Assembly (NCBI RefSeq): GCF_019049245.1
Contig: NZ_JAGMUK010000028.1
Location: 62,001-126,000, forward strand
From: Streptomyces sp. AC555_RSS877
GTDB lineage: Bacteria; Actinomycetota; Actinomycetes; Streptomycetales; Streptomycetaceae
Length of the DNA stretch: 64,000 nt
Direction: 5' to 3'
A program made the translations under genes and the position numbers. Shown one piece after another: positions 25,056-34,344 of this stretch. The notes beneath the pieces were generated by a model, which was not told where the DNA came from, made no database searches, and was given only the letters and a program-made list of their open reading frames with translations. Within the stretch, counting starts at the first letter, position 1, and each line of letters begins with the position of its first letter.

Positions 25056-25937
25056 ATGGCTGATGCCCAGCTTAGTGCTGCCTCCCTGCCCGCGCACGCC
25101 CTCTCCCACCCGATGGCCCGTCCGGGTTACGGAAAACGCTCCGCACCCGACCAACGCCCACGCACCGCGACCGACTTCGCCCATCTCCCGCCCCGCGAAG
25201 CCGCCATCGCCGCGTATCTCGACCGGCTCCCGGACGGCGCCGACATCTCCGTAAAGACGCTGGCCAAGGTGCTGCCGTACGGACAGTGCGCGCTCCGAAC
25301 GGCCCTCAACCGCCTCCAGGCGGCAGGGCACTTGCGCCGCGGCCGCGAGCACCTGGCGGCGTCCGACGGGGGCTCGCGTTGGATCACCCGATCGTGGTTC
25401 TCCCGAACCGCACGCGACGATGACTGGTGGGCGGCGTTCACGCGGGGCGACGTACCGGAGCAGCCGTCGTCGGACCCGCCCCGCCAGACCCGGTCCCGGG
25501 CCCACATCCTGCTCGCCGCCCTGGGGCGTACGAATCCCGCTCTCTCCCTCTCTCAGGCCGACTGCGCGACCCTCGCCCCGCTGCTCACGGAGTGGTTCGC
25601 GCGGGGTGCCACCGACGAGGCCGTACTCCAGGCCCTGACCGCCGGGCTGCCCACCCCGGTCCACCACCCGGCCGCCCTCGTCCGCAGGCGCCTGACCACG
25701 AAGCTCCCGCCCGAGCCCGCACCGGCCCCGCGCCCACCCCTCCGCATCCTGGAGTGCGCCAGGTGCGGCACCCCGGGCCGCCCGGAGGCGTTGCCGGGTG
25801 GCCGATGCAGCGCGTGCAGGGGCGAACGCGCCCCTGCCCAACCCACTGCGCCCGTGCCCGCACCCACGATCCACGCCCGCGCGGCCGAGATCCGCACGGC
25901 GATGTCCCAACGGCGCCGAGAGAAGGCACCCACATGA
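25056..25937 (+). CDS. HTH and zinc-ribbon hypothetical protein
   Basis: 293 residues. Residues ~35-110 look like a winged helix (AAIAAYLDRLPDGADISVKT, ALRTALNRLQAAGHLRRG), as in MarR-like proteins. Near the C-terminus CARCGTPGRPEALPGGRCSA is a C-x2-C...C-x2-C zinc ribbon. The combination suggests a DNA-binding protein. It heads a short run of same-strand genes with a Uma2 protein, and the structured leader upstream suggests tight control. Not identified further. Confidence 0.72.
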   Translation: MADAQLSAASLPAHALSHPMARPGYGKRSAPDQRPRTATDFAHLPPREAAIAAYLDRLPDGADISVKTLAKVLPYGQCALRTALNRLQAAGHLRRGREHLAASDGGSRWITRSWFSRTARDDDWWAAFTRGDVPEQPSSDPPRQTRSRAHILLAALGRTNPALSLSQADCATLAPLLTEWFARGATDEAVLQALTAGLPTPVHHPAALVRRRLTTKLPPEPAPAPRPPLRILECARCGTPGRPEALPGGRCSACRGERAPAQPTAPVPAPTIHARAAEIRTAMSQRRREKAPT

Positions 25938-25996
25938 CGGCTCCTACGGTCCGACGCCACCAGCTCGGGGCACGATGGACGGAAGGAGGCGACGCC

Positions 25997-26677
25997 ATGA
26001 CCCCAGACACGACCGACCGCCCGCAGATGGATGTCGAAGACTTCGACGAACTCGTTCGCAGGGCTCCGAGGGAGATCCGGAACAGGCTGGAGTTCCTGGG
26101 AGGGCGGCTGTGCATCCGGCACGGGCCCCTCGATGTGGACGAGTTCGAGGAGCTTGCTGCGGTGGCCCCCGAGACGGTGCGGCTGGAGTACATCAAGGGA
26201 AAGGTAGAGGTCAAGGCTGTGCCGGACGGCAACCACCGCTCGATCTTCATGTGGCTGCTGCGTCAATGCATGCAGCATCGCCCTGACCTGGACCTCGTGC
26301 CTGAGTCAGGCGTCAAGGCGGAGGCGTACCGCAAGGGCCGCGCTCGCACGGACGGGACTCTCGTGCCGGTGGACCACTTCCGTGGCGACGGCGAGTGGTC
26401 TGACCCCGACGGCTCTCTCATGGCCGTGGAGATCACCTCCCGCGACCGCGACACCAACCAACGCGACCGCATCGACAAACCACTCGGCTACGCGGAAGCC
26501 GACATCCCCGTCTACCTCCTCATCGACCGCGACAACAACACGGTCACCGTCTTCAGCGAACCCAAGGACGGCCGCTACCAGCGGTCCCCGTCCTACCCGT
26601 GGGGCGCTACCGTCGAGCTACCCTCCCCCGTCGACATCACCCTCGACACCGAAAGGCTCAAGGACTACGCCGACTGA
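25997..26677 (+). CDS. Uma2 family endonuclease-like protein
   Basis: 226 residues from the ATG at 25997, with GGAGG 8 nt upstream. The core SGVKAEAYRKGRARTDGTLV, LMAVEITSRDRDTNQRDR and GYAEADIPVYLLIDRD is the Uma2 PD-(D/E)XK fold (D...E-x-T in place of E-x-K). The N-terminal region seems duplicated: DFDELVRRAPREIRNRLEFL is echoed by EFEELAAVAPETVRLEYIKG. Uma2 proteins are hugely expanded in Streptomyces; their role is not settled. Confidence 0.85.
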   Translation: MTPDTTDRPQMDVEDFDELVRRAPREIRNRLEFLGGRLCIRHGPLDVDEFEELAAVAPETVRLEYIKGKVEVKAVPDGNHRSIFMWLLRQCMQHRPDLDLVPESGVKAEAYRKGRARTDGTLVPVDHFRGDGEWSDPDGSLMAVEITSRDRDTNQRDRIDKPLGYAEADIPVYLLIDRDNNTVTVFSEPKDGRYQRSPSYPWGATVELPSPVDITLDTERLKDYAD

Positions 26678-26690
26678 CGGCCTCACCAGG

Positions 26691-26867
26691 ATGGAGACGA
26701 GTCAGCCCGTGAAGCCATGGCAGACTCGGGACGAGCTCCAGCGGCAACGCGACGAGGCCGACATCGCCGAAGCTCTCGCGTATGAGGCTGCTCCGTCCGG
26801 CCCATCGATGTCCCACGACGAGTTCCTTGCCCAGCTGGACGCCGAAGACCGGAGCCGCACCCCATGA
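26691..26867 (+). CDS. Small hypothetical protein (58 aa)
   Basis: From ATG 26691; a GTG at 26709 is an alternative start. The protein is highly charged: WQTRDELQRQRDEADIAEAL, then MSHDEFLAQLDAED. It overlaps the next gene by 4 nt (ATGA) and follows the Uma2 gene by 13 nt. The acidic helical C-terminus is reminiscent of small antitoxins, but no DNA-binding domain is seen, so the resemblance is weak. Confidence 0.55.
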   Translation: METSQPVKPWQTRDELQRQRDEADIAEALAYEAAPSGPSMSHDEFLAQLDAEDRSRTP

Positions 26868-27433
26868 ACCACGCCCAGCTCACCGCGCTGGGCCGCGCCC
26901 TGCGTCTTCTCGGAGAGCACGGCGAGGCCCTCACCGGTGACACCCCCGACACCCGGCTGCACGAGGTCAAGGCGGACCTCAAGCGCGCCCTGGACCTGCT
27001 GGCGGACAGCGTCACCGGGGCCGTGCCCACCACGCGTTGCCCCGAGCACCCCAATGGCCCAGTCGACGAGAACGCCCAGGACCTCTGTCTGCTCTGCGAG
27101 ACCCGGCGCCGCGCGGCCCGCCGCTCCGAGTACAACGGGCCCTCCGCGCAACCGCACCCGAGCGACCCCACGCCCTCCCGGTACGGCGTACGCGAGGACC
27201 GGCCGCAGCCCCAGCAGCGCTGGCTGCCGGAGCTGTGGAACGGACAGGCGTGGCAGCTGTGCGGGACCCCGCGCCGGGACCGGCACGAGGCCGAGCTCTA
27301 TCTCGCCGCCCAGCGGCGCGGGCCCCGGGCGGCCATGGCCTACCGGCTCGTGCACGAGTTCACCGACTACGAGGTGCTGCGCGTCTGGGGCACCCCGGTG
27401 CGCGTCGACATCGAGCCGCTCGGGAACCTGTAG
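26864..27433 (+). CDS. Hypothetical protein with Cys pairs
   Basis: 189 residues. The N-terminal ~50 residues are helical (LHEVKADLKRALDLLADSV). CPEHPNGPVDENAQDLCLLC holds C...C-x2-C and may bind zinc. The C-terminal ~70 residues (LPELWNGQAWQLCGTPRRDR, AYRLVHEFTDYEVLRVWG) resemble a compact beta domain. Translationally coupled to the 58-residue ORF. Not recognised. Confidence 0.65.
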   Translation: MNHAQLTALGRALRLLGEHGEALTGDTPDTRLHEVKADLKRALDLLADSVTGAVPTTRCPEHPNGPVDENAQDLCLLCETRRRAARRSEYNGPSAQPHPSDPTPSRYGVREDRPQPQQRWLPELWNGQAWQLCGTPRRDRHEAELYLAAQRRGPRAAMAYRLVHEFTDYEVLRVWGTPVRVDIEPLGNL

Positions 27434-27457
27434 GGCTCGCTCACGTCAGCGGCACAC

Positions 27458-29008
27458 TCACGCCAGCAGCGGCATCGGCGCGAACTCGTACTCCTCCCAC
27501 ATGCGCCTCGACGCCTCCTCCGGATAGGCCCGCACCTGCGGCTCCGCGTCCAGTACCTGCACCAGCCGCTCCTGGGTGCCGTACGCCGGCCAGCCCGGGT
27601 CGCCGGTCCTCGCGAACGCCGTCCAGGACGCCCTGAAGCGGGCCGACAGCGCCTCGGCCTCCGGCGGGACCTCGCCGCCGGGGAACAGCATGAGGCCGAC
27701 ATCGGCGGCGAAGGTGCCGAAGAGCAGCGGGATGTCCAGCGCGTGGCAGGCACCCAGGGCGCCTCCGCCGCCCGGCGCCGGCCAGGTCAGTTCGTAGAGG
27801 TGGGCTCGGCCGCCGCCCGTGGCCTGCGCCTCGGCCAGGTGGTGGCTGGGCATGGCGAACAGCCAGTCGGTCTGGACGCGTTCGAACAGCTCATCCGGTG
27901 AGGCGTCGGGGAAGGCCGCACGGTAACCGTCCTCCCCCGCCTCCCCCGGTGCGAACAGCCGCAGTGCCCACCGCGCCTGCTCCTCCGTGATGTTCCCCAG
28001 CTGCCCGCCCATCGCCAGGAACAGCCGGAACTCGTCCCGGTTGTGCCCGACGACCAGCTCCACGTCCCGGCCCGCCCCGGCGGTCAGCGCCTGCCAGGGC
28101 GTGACCGGCAGCACCTCGCCGTCGACGACCGGGGAGAAGGGGGTCATGGTGGGAGCGGCCTGGCCCCACCTGCCGACGTACTGGAGCATCTTCGCGCCCA
28201 GTGCCTCGCCCGCGGCGGGCAGTGCGCGCGGGCCGACCGTGGACAGGTCGGCCACCGTGGGCCGCAGCCCCGCCTCCGCCGCGATCGCCGTCGCGATGTC
28301 GCGGGCCAGCGCGTCGGAGAAGTAGGTGCCCGGCACGCTCTGGGCGATGGCCCGCCGGAACAGGCCCGACGCGCTCGGCATGGCCAGCAGGGCCGCCACC
28401 GATCCGGCGCCGGCCGACTCGCCGAAGACGGTCACCTGGCCGGGGTCGCCGCCGAACGCCGTGATGTTGTCCCGGACCCACTCCAGGGCGGCGACCTGGT
28501 CGAGCAGGCCGCGGTTGGCGGGCGCCCCGTCGAGGTGGGCGAAACCCTCGATGCCGACGCGGTAGTTCAGGCTGACGACCACGACGTCGCCGTCGTGCGC
28601 GATGTGCCGGGCGTCGTAGCCGGGGCTGCCGGCGTGGCCGAGCTTGTAGGCGCCGCCGTAGATCCACACCATGACCGGGCGGTGGGCGGCCGGGTCCGGG
28701 TCGGGCGTCCACACGTTGACCGTCAGCCAGTCGTCACCCGGGGACGCGTCCTGTGCGTCGCCGCGGCCCAGGAACGCCGCCTCCTGCGGGGGCGGCGGGC
28801 CGAAGGCGTACGCGTCGCGTATGCCGTCCCACGCCGGGGCCGGGCGCGGCGCCTGGAAACGGGCCTCGCCGACCGGCGGGGCGGCGAACGGGATGCCGCG
28901 GAAGACGGTCAGCCCGCCCTCCCGGCACCCGCGCACCGCACCGGCGCGGGTACGGACCACGGGCGGTGCGGAGTCGGCCATGGGGCCTCGGGGCTCGGCT
29001 GTCGTCAT
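27458..29008 (-). CDS. Carboxylesterase/lipase, type B
   Basis: 516 residues from the ATG at 29008, with AGGAGG about 10 nt upstream. FRGIPFAAPPVGEARFQAP, the oxyanion-hole MVWIYGGAY, and VTVFGESAGAGS with nucleophile Ser198 identify the type-B carboxylesterase (alpha/beta hydrolase) family. GHNRDEFRLF supplies the acid, and ACHALDIPLLFG the His. There is no signal peptide, so it is cytoplasmic. It may hydrolyse ester drugs or lipids. Confidence 0.9.
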   Translation of the reverse strand: MTTAEPRGPMADSAPPVVRTRAGAVRGCREGGLTVFRGIPFAAPPVGEARFQAPRPAPAWDGIRDAYAFGPPPPQEAAFLGRGDAQDASPGDDWLTVNVWTPDPDPAAHRPVMVWIYGGAYKLGHAGSPGYDARHIAHDGDVVVVSLNYRVGIEGFAHLDGAPANRGLLDQVAALEWVRDNITAFGGDPGQVTVFGESAGAGSVAALLAMPSASGLFRRAIAQSVPGTYFSDALARDIATAIAAEAGLRPTVADLSTVGPRALPAAGEALGAKMLQYVGRWGQAAPTMTPFSPVVDGEVLPVTPWQALTAGAGRDVELVVGHNRDEFRLFLAMGGQLGNITEEQARWALRLFAPGEAGEDGYRAAFPDASPDELFERVQTDWLFAMPSHHLAEAQATGGGRAHLYELTWPAPGGGGALGACHALDIPLLFGTFAADVGLMLFPGGEVPPEAEALSARFRASWTAFARTGDPGWPAYGTQERLVQVLDAEPQVRAYPEEASRRMWEEYEFAPMPLLA

Positions 29009-29051
29009 CGTCGGCGCTCCTCCTGATCGTTGATCCGCTGATTCACGGCTC

Positions 29052-29927
29052 TCAGCCATGCTTCTCGACAATCGATCGCACTTGCTCCTCTCCCAGCTCC
29101 CACACCGTCTCGTGGGCCCGCGGGTCCCGTGCGTGGAAGGTGTGGAACAGCGGGCCGGACGGTCCGCCCAGCTCCACCAGGGAGGCGGACGCCCCGCGCA
29201 CGGCCCGTTCCGTGCCGGGCGGTGCCGTCAGGTCGATGCGGTTGACGACACCGGGGGTGACCCAGACCGGCACGGACGCCAGGAAGCCGGAGAGCTGGAG
29301 GTGGAAGTGGCCGGTGAGCACGACCCGTACGTCGGTGCCCCCGATCACCGCCGCCAGGTCCTCCGGGTTGCGCAGGCCGAAGGCGCGCTGCGTCTCGACG
29401 TCCAGCGCGATGGGCGGGTGGTGGAAGGCGAGGATCGTGCCGTGCGGCGCGGGCTCGCTCAACACCTGGCGCAGCCAGTCCAGTTGGGCCCGGCCCAGGT
29501 GGCCGTGCACCTTCCCCGGCACCAGCGAGTCCAGCGTGACGAAACGCAGGCCGCCGACCGTGCTCACCGCCGCCCGCTCGCCGGTGGCCGACTCCAGTAC
29601 CGTCTCGGCGCGTTCGGTGCCGTCCGCCGTCAGGTGGCCGCTGCCGAGCACCTTGGTGAAGGCCGTACGTTCGTCGTGGTTGCCGGTGGTGAAGAAGACC
29701 GGCGCGCCCACGCGCCGCGCGAGCTCCCCGACCAGGTCGCGCACGGCCGCGTACGCCTCCACCTCCCCGGCGTCGGCGAGGTCACCGGTCACGACGATCG
29801 CGTCCACGTCCTGCTGGTGTTGGAGTTCGGCGAGCATCAGGCGCAGCGACTCGGTGGCGTCGACGCCGTCCTTGTTGGGGGTGGCGGTCCGGTCCAGGTG
29901 GGTGTCCGAGAGATGCAGTATCCGCAT
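29052..29927 (-). CDS. Calcineurin-like metallophosphoesterase
   Basis: 291 residues. LHLSDTHLD, VVTGDLADAGE, TTGNHDER, AFHHPPI and VLTGHFH are the five metal-ligand motifs of the calcineurin-like superfamily; it is closest to CpdA/GpdQ-type cyclic nucleotide or glycerophosphodiester phosphodiesterases. TAGTGT ends 7 nt before the ATG, giving a leaderless start. Specificity not determinable. Confidence 0.88.
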   Translation of the reverse strand: MRILHLSDTHLDRTATPNKDGVDATESLRLMLAELQHQQDVDAIVVTGDLADAGEVEAYAAVRDLVGELARRVGAPVFFTTGNHDERTAFTKVLGSGHLTADGTERAETVLESATGERAAVSTVGGLRFVTLDSLVPGKVHGHLGRAQLDWLRQVLSEPAPHGTILAFHHPPIALDVETQRAFGLRNPEDLAAVIGGTDVRVVLTGHFHLQLSGFLASVPVWVTPGVVNRIDLTAPPGTERAVRGASASLVELGGPSGPLFHTFHARDPRAHETVWELGEEQVRSIVEKHG

Positions 29928-29982
29928 CTCTCGAACACTAGAGGGACCTGGAGTTCGGTTCAGGGCCTTCGGCTCAGGCTCT

Positions 29983-31113
29983 TCAGCTCAGGGTCTTCAG
30001 CGCCGCCGCGTCGTAAGGCTCCAGCTCGTCGAAGCGGTCGGAGAGCACCTTCGCCGCCCACTCCGGGTCCTGGAGCAGGGCGCGGCCCACGGCGATCAGG
30101 TCGAACTCCTCGGCCTCCAGCCGGTCGAGCAGGTCGTCGATGCCCCTGAGCGGGGATCCCTCGCCCATGAAGCCCTTGATGAAGTCGCCGTCGAGGCCGA
30201 CCGAGCCGACGGTGATGACGGGCTTGCCGGTGAGCTTCCTGGTCCAGCCGGCCAGGTTGAGGTCGGAGCCGTCGAACTCGGGCAGCCAGTAGCGGCGGGT
30301 GGAGGCGTGGAAGGCGTCGACTCCGGCCGCGGCGAGCGGCGCGAGGACCGCCTCCAGCTCCTCGGGGGTCTCGGCCAGACGGGCGCGGTAGGCCTCCTGC
30401 TTCCACTGCGAGTAGCGGAAGATCACGGGGAAGTCGGAGGAGACGGTCTCGCGGACCGCCGCCACGAGCTCCTCGGCGAACCTGGCGCGGGCCACCGGGT
30501 CGCCGCCGTAGGCGTCGGTCCGGCGGTTGGTACCGGCCCACAGGAACTGGTCCACCAGGTAGCCGTGAGCGCCGTGGATCTCCACACCGTCGAAGCCGAT
30601 CCGCTCGGCGGCCGCGGCGGCCTCGGCGAAGGCGCCGATGACGTCGTCCAGGTCGCGCTGGGTCATCGCCTTGCCGGTGGGCTCGTCGGCGCCGATGCGC
30701 AGACCGGAGGGGCCGACGGCGGGGGCCTCGGCGTAGGGCGGCTGGCCCTGCTCGCGCACCATGCCGATGTGCCACAGCTGCGGCACGATGGTGCCGCCCG
30801 CCGCGTGCACGTCGGCTGCGACCTTCGCCCAGCCCGCGAGCTGCTCCTCGCCGTGGAAGCGCGGGATGTCATTGCTCTGCCCCGCCGACTCGTGGCCGAC
30901 GTAGGTGCCCTCGGTGACGATGAGGCCGACGCCCGCGGCGGCGCGGCGCGCGTAGTACGACGCCACGTCCGCGCCGGGGATGCCGCCCGGGGAGAACGCG
31001 CGGGTCATGGGGGCCATCGCGATGCGGTTCGGGACGGTCAGGCCGTTGATCGCGGTCGGCCGGGAGAGGATGCGGGCCGCGCGGGAGGTGGACTCGGTGG
31101 TGGTGGCGGTCAC
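29983..31113 (-). CDS. NADH:flavin oxidoreductase, old yellow enzyme family
   Basis: 376 residues from the GTG at 31113, which has GGAG 8 nt upstream. NRIAMAPMTRAFSPGGIPG, IVPQLWHIGM, GFDGVEIHGAHGYLVDQFLW, and VITVGSVG identify the OYE TIM barrel with FMN. HGAHGYL carries the two substrate-binding ligands. It reduces activated C=C bonds (enones, quinones, nitrate esters). A partial palindrome lies 26 bp upstream of the start. Confidence 0.92.
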   Translation of the reverse strand: MTATTTESTSRAARILSRPTAINGLTVPNRIAMAPMTRAFSPGGIPGADVASYYARRAAAGVGLIVTEGTYVGHESAGQSNDIPRFHGEEQLAGWAKVAADVHAAGGTIVPQLWHIGMVREQGQPPYAEAPAVGPSGLRIGADEPTGKAMTQRDLDDVIGAFAEAAAAAERIGFDGVEIHGAHGYLVDQFLWAGTNRRTDAYGGDPVARARFAEELVAAVRETVSSDFPVIFRYSQWKQEAYRARLAETPEELEAVLAPLAAAGVDAFHASTRRYWLPEFDGSDLNLAGWTRKLTGKPVITVGSVGLDGDFIKGFMGEGSPLRGIDDLLDRLEAEEFDLIAVGRALLQDPEWAAKVLSDRFDELEPYDAAALKTLS

Positions 31114-31139
31114 GTGGGGGCTCCAATAAGACCAGACGG

Positions 31140-31157
31140 TATGTGCATGCGCATATA
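31140..31157. promoter_or_regulatory. Imperfect palindrome upstream of the OYE gene
   Basis: TATGTGCATGCGCATATA pairs in 6 of 9 positions about its centre. It is the right size for a TetR-type operator, the class that often controls OYE genes, but no regulator gene is adjacent. Confidence 0.35.
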
Positions 31158-31224
31158 CGGTACGCAGGTTCCAACGGAGCCACCGGCCAGGGCATTCCGC
31201 CTGGGTTGTGATCCCGGACACGCC

Positions 31225-31264
31225 CGAGGGCGGCACCCCCTGTCTCCAGGGAGTACCGCCCTCG
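31225..31264 (-). terminator. groEL terminator hairpin
   Basis: CGAGGGCGG (31225-31233) pairs with CCGCCCTCG (31256-31264), and the inner CCCCTG/CCAGGG extends the stem. It lies about 55 nt after the groEL stop. Confidence 0.6.
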
Positions 31265-31319
31265 GCGTCGTACAGCGCCGCACTGTCGTACAGCGATGAA
31301 CTCGCGATCCTCGGAAGGA

Positions 31320-33053
<1,734 letters not shown>

Positions 33054-33071
33054 TCACCGACCCGGTCCTCG

Positions 33072-33098
33072 TTGTCACTCTCACCTTCAGAGTGCTAA
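33072..33098. promoter_or_regulatory. CIRCE operator, site 1
   Basis: TTGTCACTC - 9 nt - GAGTGCTAA. The right half is perfect and the left differs at two positions from the consensus TTAGCACTC. It covers the predicted groEL transcription start. HrcA target. Confidence 0.75.
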
Positions 33099-33104
33099 CG
33101 CCAA

Positions 33105-33133
33105 TGATTAGCACTCGCCCCTCGAGAGTGCAA
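33105..33133 (-). promoter_or_regulatory. groEL promoter
   Basis: Read on the minus strand: -35 TTGCAC (33128-33133), 17-nt spacer, -10 TAATCA (33105-33110). It lies inside CIRCE site 2. Confidence 0.65.
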
Positions 33134-33134
33134 G
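33108..33134. promoter_or_regulatory. CIRCE operator, site 2
   Basis: TTAGCACTC - 9 nt - GAGTGCAAG. The left half is perfect and the right differs at two positions. Site 1 ends 9 nt away, so the two operators are tandem and also form a reversed GAGTGCTAA/TTAGCACTC pair. Confidence 0.8.
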
Positions 33135-33238
33135 CGCCCGCGAAGCGGGCTCGTTGAGGGGTGGCGGTCGGGTGACGGGTGGGCGCAAGCGCCCACCGGG
33201 GAACGGTCCGCGCCGCGGCGACCTGTTCCGGACATGCC

Positions 33239-33282
33239 GGAGGGCTCGTAACCCATGACTCCCCATGGGATACGAGCCCTCC
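33239..33282 (-). terminator. Cold-shock gene terminator
   Basis: GGAGGGCTCGTA (33239-33250) pairs perfectly with TACGAGCCCTCC (33271-33282), 38 nt downstream of the cold-shock stop. It separates that gene from groEL. Confidence 0.75.
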
Positions 33283-33320
33283 GAAGAACAGAAGAACGTC
33301 GCTGTCAGTCGGCGCGTGCT

Positions 33321-33527
33321 TCAGCCGGTCGCCAGTCGGACCATGTCCGCCTGCGGCCCCTTCTGGCCCTGCGAGATCTCAAAATCGACCCGCTGACCTT
33401 CCTCCAGGGTGCGGTAGCCGTCCATCTGGATCGCGCTGTAGTGGACGAAAACATCCGCACCACCGTCGACCGCGATGAAGCCGTACCCCTTCTCCGCGTT
33501 GAACCACTTGACGGTGCCCTGAGCCAT
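33321..33527 (-). CDS. CspA-family cold-shock protein
   Basis: 68 residues from ATG 33527 with GGGGAG 8 nt upstream; an ATG ten codons earlier is rejected. [20 protein letters not shown] and DVFVHYSAI are the RNP1 and RNP2 motifs. It has the usual cold-shock-domain length, unlike the extended protein at 5740. It acts as an RNA chaperone. Its leader is long and unusually A/T-rich for this genome. Confidence 0.95.
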   Translation of the reverse strand: MAQGTVKWFNAEKGYGFIAVDGGADVFVHYSAIQMDGYRTLEEGQRVDFEISQGQKGPQADMVRLATG

Positions 33528-33879
33528 GCCTAACTCCCCTATTACTGGCCCTTGCACAGATCCACACTTCGCGGATCCGGGTCAGACCTCACCCCCCACA
33601 TGGTTGGGGGCGTGCGCCGGAACGCGTCGACCGCGGCCGAATGTATCTGTCCAACTGCCCTCTGCAACAGGTCAATCGGACGAGAATTCTGGACGCGCAC
33701 GGTCCGGAATGTGGTGAGAATTCACCCGAATTCGGGGCAAGTCGGGCCCCACAAAAAGCACAAAAGCCGCGAAAGAAGCACACACTTTGGCTACTTCTTA
33801 TCGGGTGCCAGGGGGAAATCAAGGGCTTCCGACCCGGAGATCGGCATCGCGTTCCCCAACTGTACCGCGCTCAACCACA
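33528..33879. other. Gap: long cold-shock gene leader region
   Basis: No gene is seen. The stretch 33640-33830 is A/T-richer than its surroundings and includes the palindrome CCCGAATTCGGG (33728-33739). On the minus strand TTGCAG, 16 nt, TACATT (around 33645-33672) could be the promoter, which would give a leader of over 100 nt as is usual for cold-shock mRNAs. Confidence 0.4.
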
Positions 33880-33922
33880 TTGAATTGCCCCCTCCGCTTC
33901 TCTCACGGAGGGGGCAATTCAA
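33880..33922 (-). terminator. Strong terminator of the sulfur-carrier gene
   Basis: A 17-bp perfect stem, TTGAATTGCCCCCTCCG (33880-33896) with its complement (33906-33922) and a 9-nt loop. It lies 38 nt after the sulfur-carrier stop and insulates the cold-shock region. Confidence 0.85.
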
Positions 33923-33959
33923 CGAAACTCTCGGTAACCGGCGTTACCGACGGTAATAA

Positions 33960-34235
33960 TCAGCCGCCGGCGACGGCCGGAATGATCGAGACACCGGCGC
34001 CGTCCGGGGTCGCGGTCTCCAGGCCCTGCTCGAAGCGGACGTCGTCGTCGTTGACGTACACATTGACGAACCGGCGCAGCTTGCCCTGGTCGTCGAGCAC
34101 CCGGGCGGCGATACCCGTGTGGTTCTTCTCCAGGTCGCTGATGACCTCGGCGAGGGTGGCCCCCTCGGCGGCGACCTCGGCCTTGCCACCGGTGTAGGTG
34201 CGCAGGATGGTGGGGATGCGGACGGTAACGCTCAC
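33960..34235 (-). CDS. MoaD/ThiS family sulfur-carrier protein, CysO-like
   Basis: 91 residues from a GTG at 34235 with GGAGG 8 nt upstream. It ends in AVAGG, the Gly-Gly tail that is activated and thiocarboxylated. IPTILRTYTGG, RFVNVYVNDDDVRF and IIPAVAGG closely resemble mycobacterial CysO. Such proteins deliver sulfide to PLP enzymes. It directly follows a threonine-synthase-like PLP gene governed by a SAM riboswitch, so a role in methionine (homocysteine) synthesis is likely. I recall a partner called MetO described in Streptomyces, unchecked. Confidence 0.9.
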   Translation of the reverse strand: MSVTVRIPTILRTYTGGKAEVAAEGATLAEVISDLEKNHTGIAARVLDDQGKLRRFVNVYVNDDDVRFEQGLETATPDGAGVSIIPAVAGG

Positions 34236-34261
34236 GGTTGAAACCTCCGGTCAGGGATACG

Positions 34262-34332
34262 GGCCTGGGGGCGCGGGACTGTATCGATATGCGGCTCCGC
34301 CGCGGGGCGCGACCAGCCCCACCGGCCTGCAG
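34262..34332. repeat. REP-like element
   Basis: GGGGGCGCGGGACTG, a GCGGC-TCC-GCCGC hairpin and GGGCGCGACCAGCCCC are the parts of a dispersed Streptomyces repeat I recognise. It fills the gap between the threonine-synthase-like and sulfur-carrier genes. A related copy lies within the start of nagA (42031-42080). Confidence 0.6.
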
Positions 34333-34344
34333 CTCGAAGACGGA

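Noticed and set aside
26691..26867. 58-residue ORF as an antitoxin
   Set aside because: Only the acidic C-terminus is suggestive; no DNA-binding domain or clear toxin partner.
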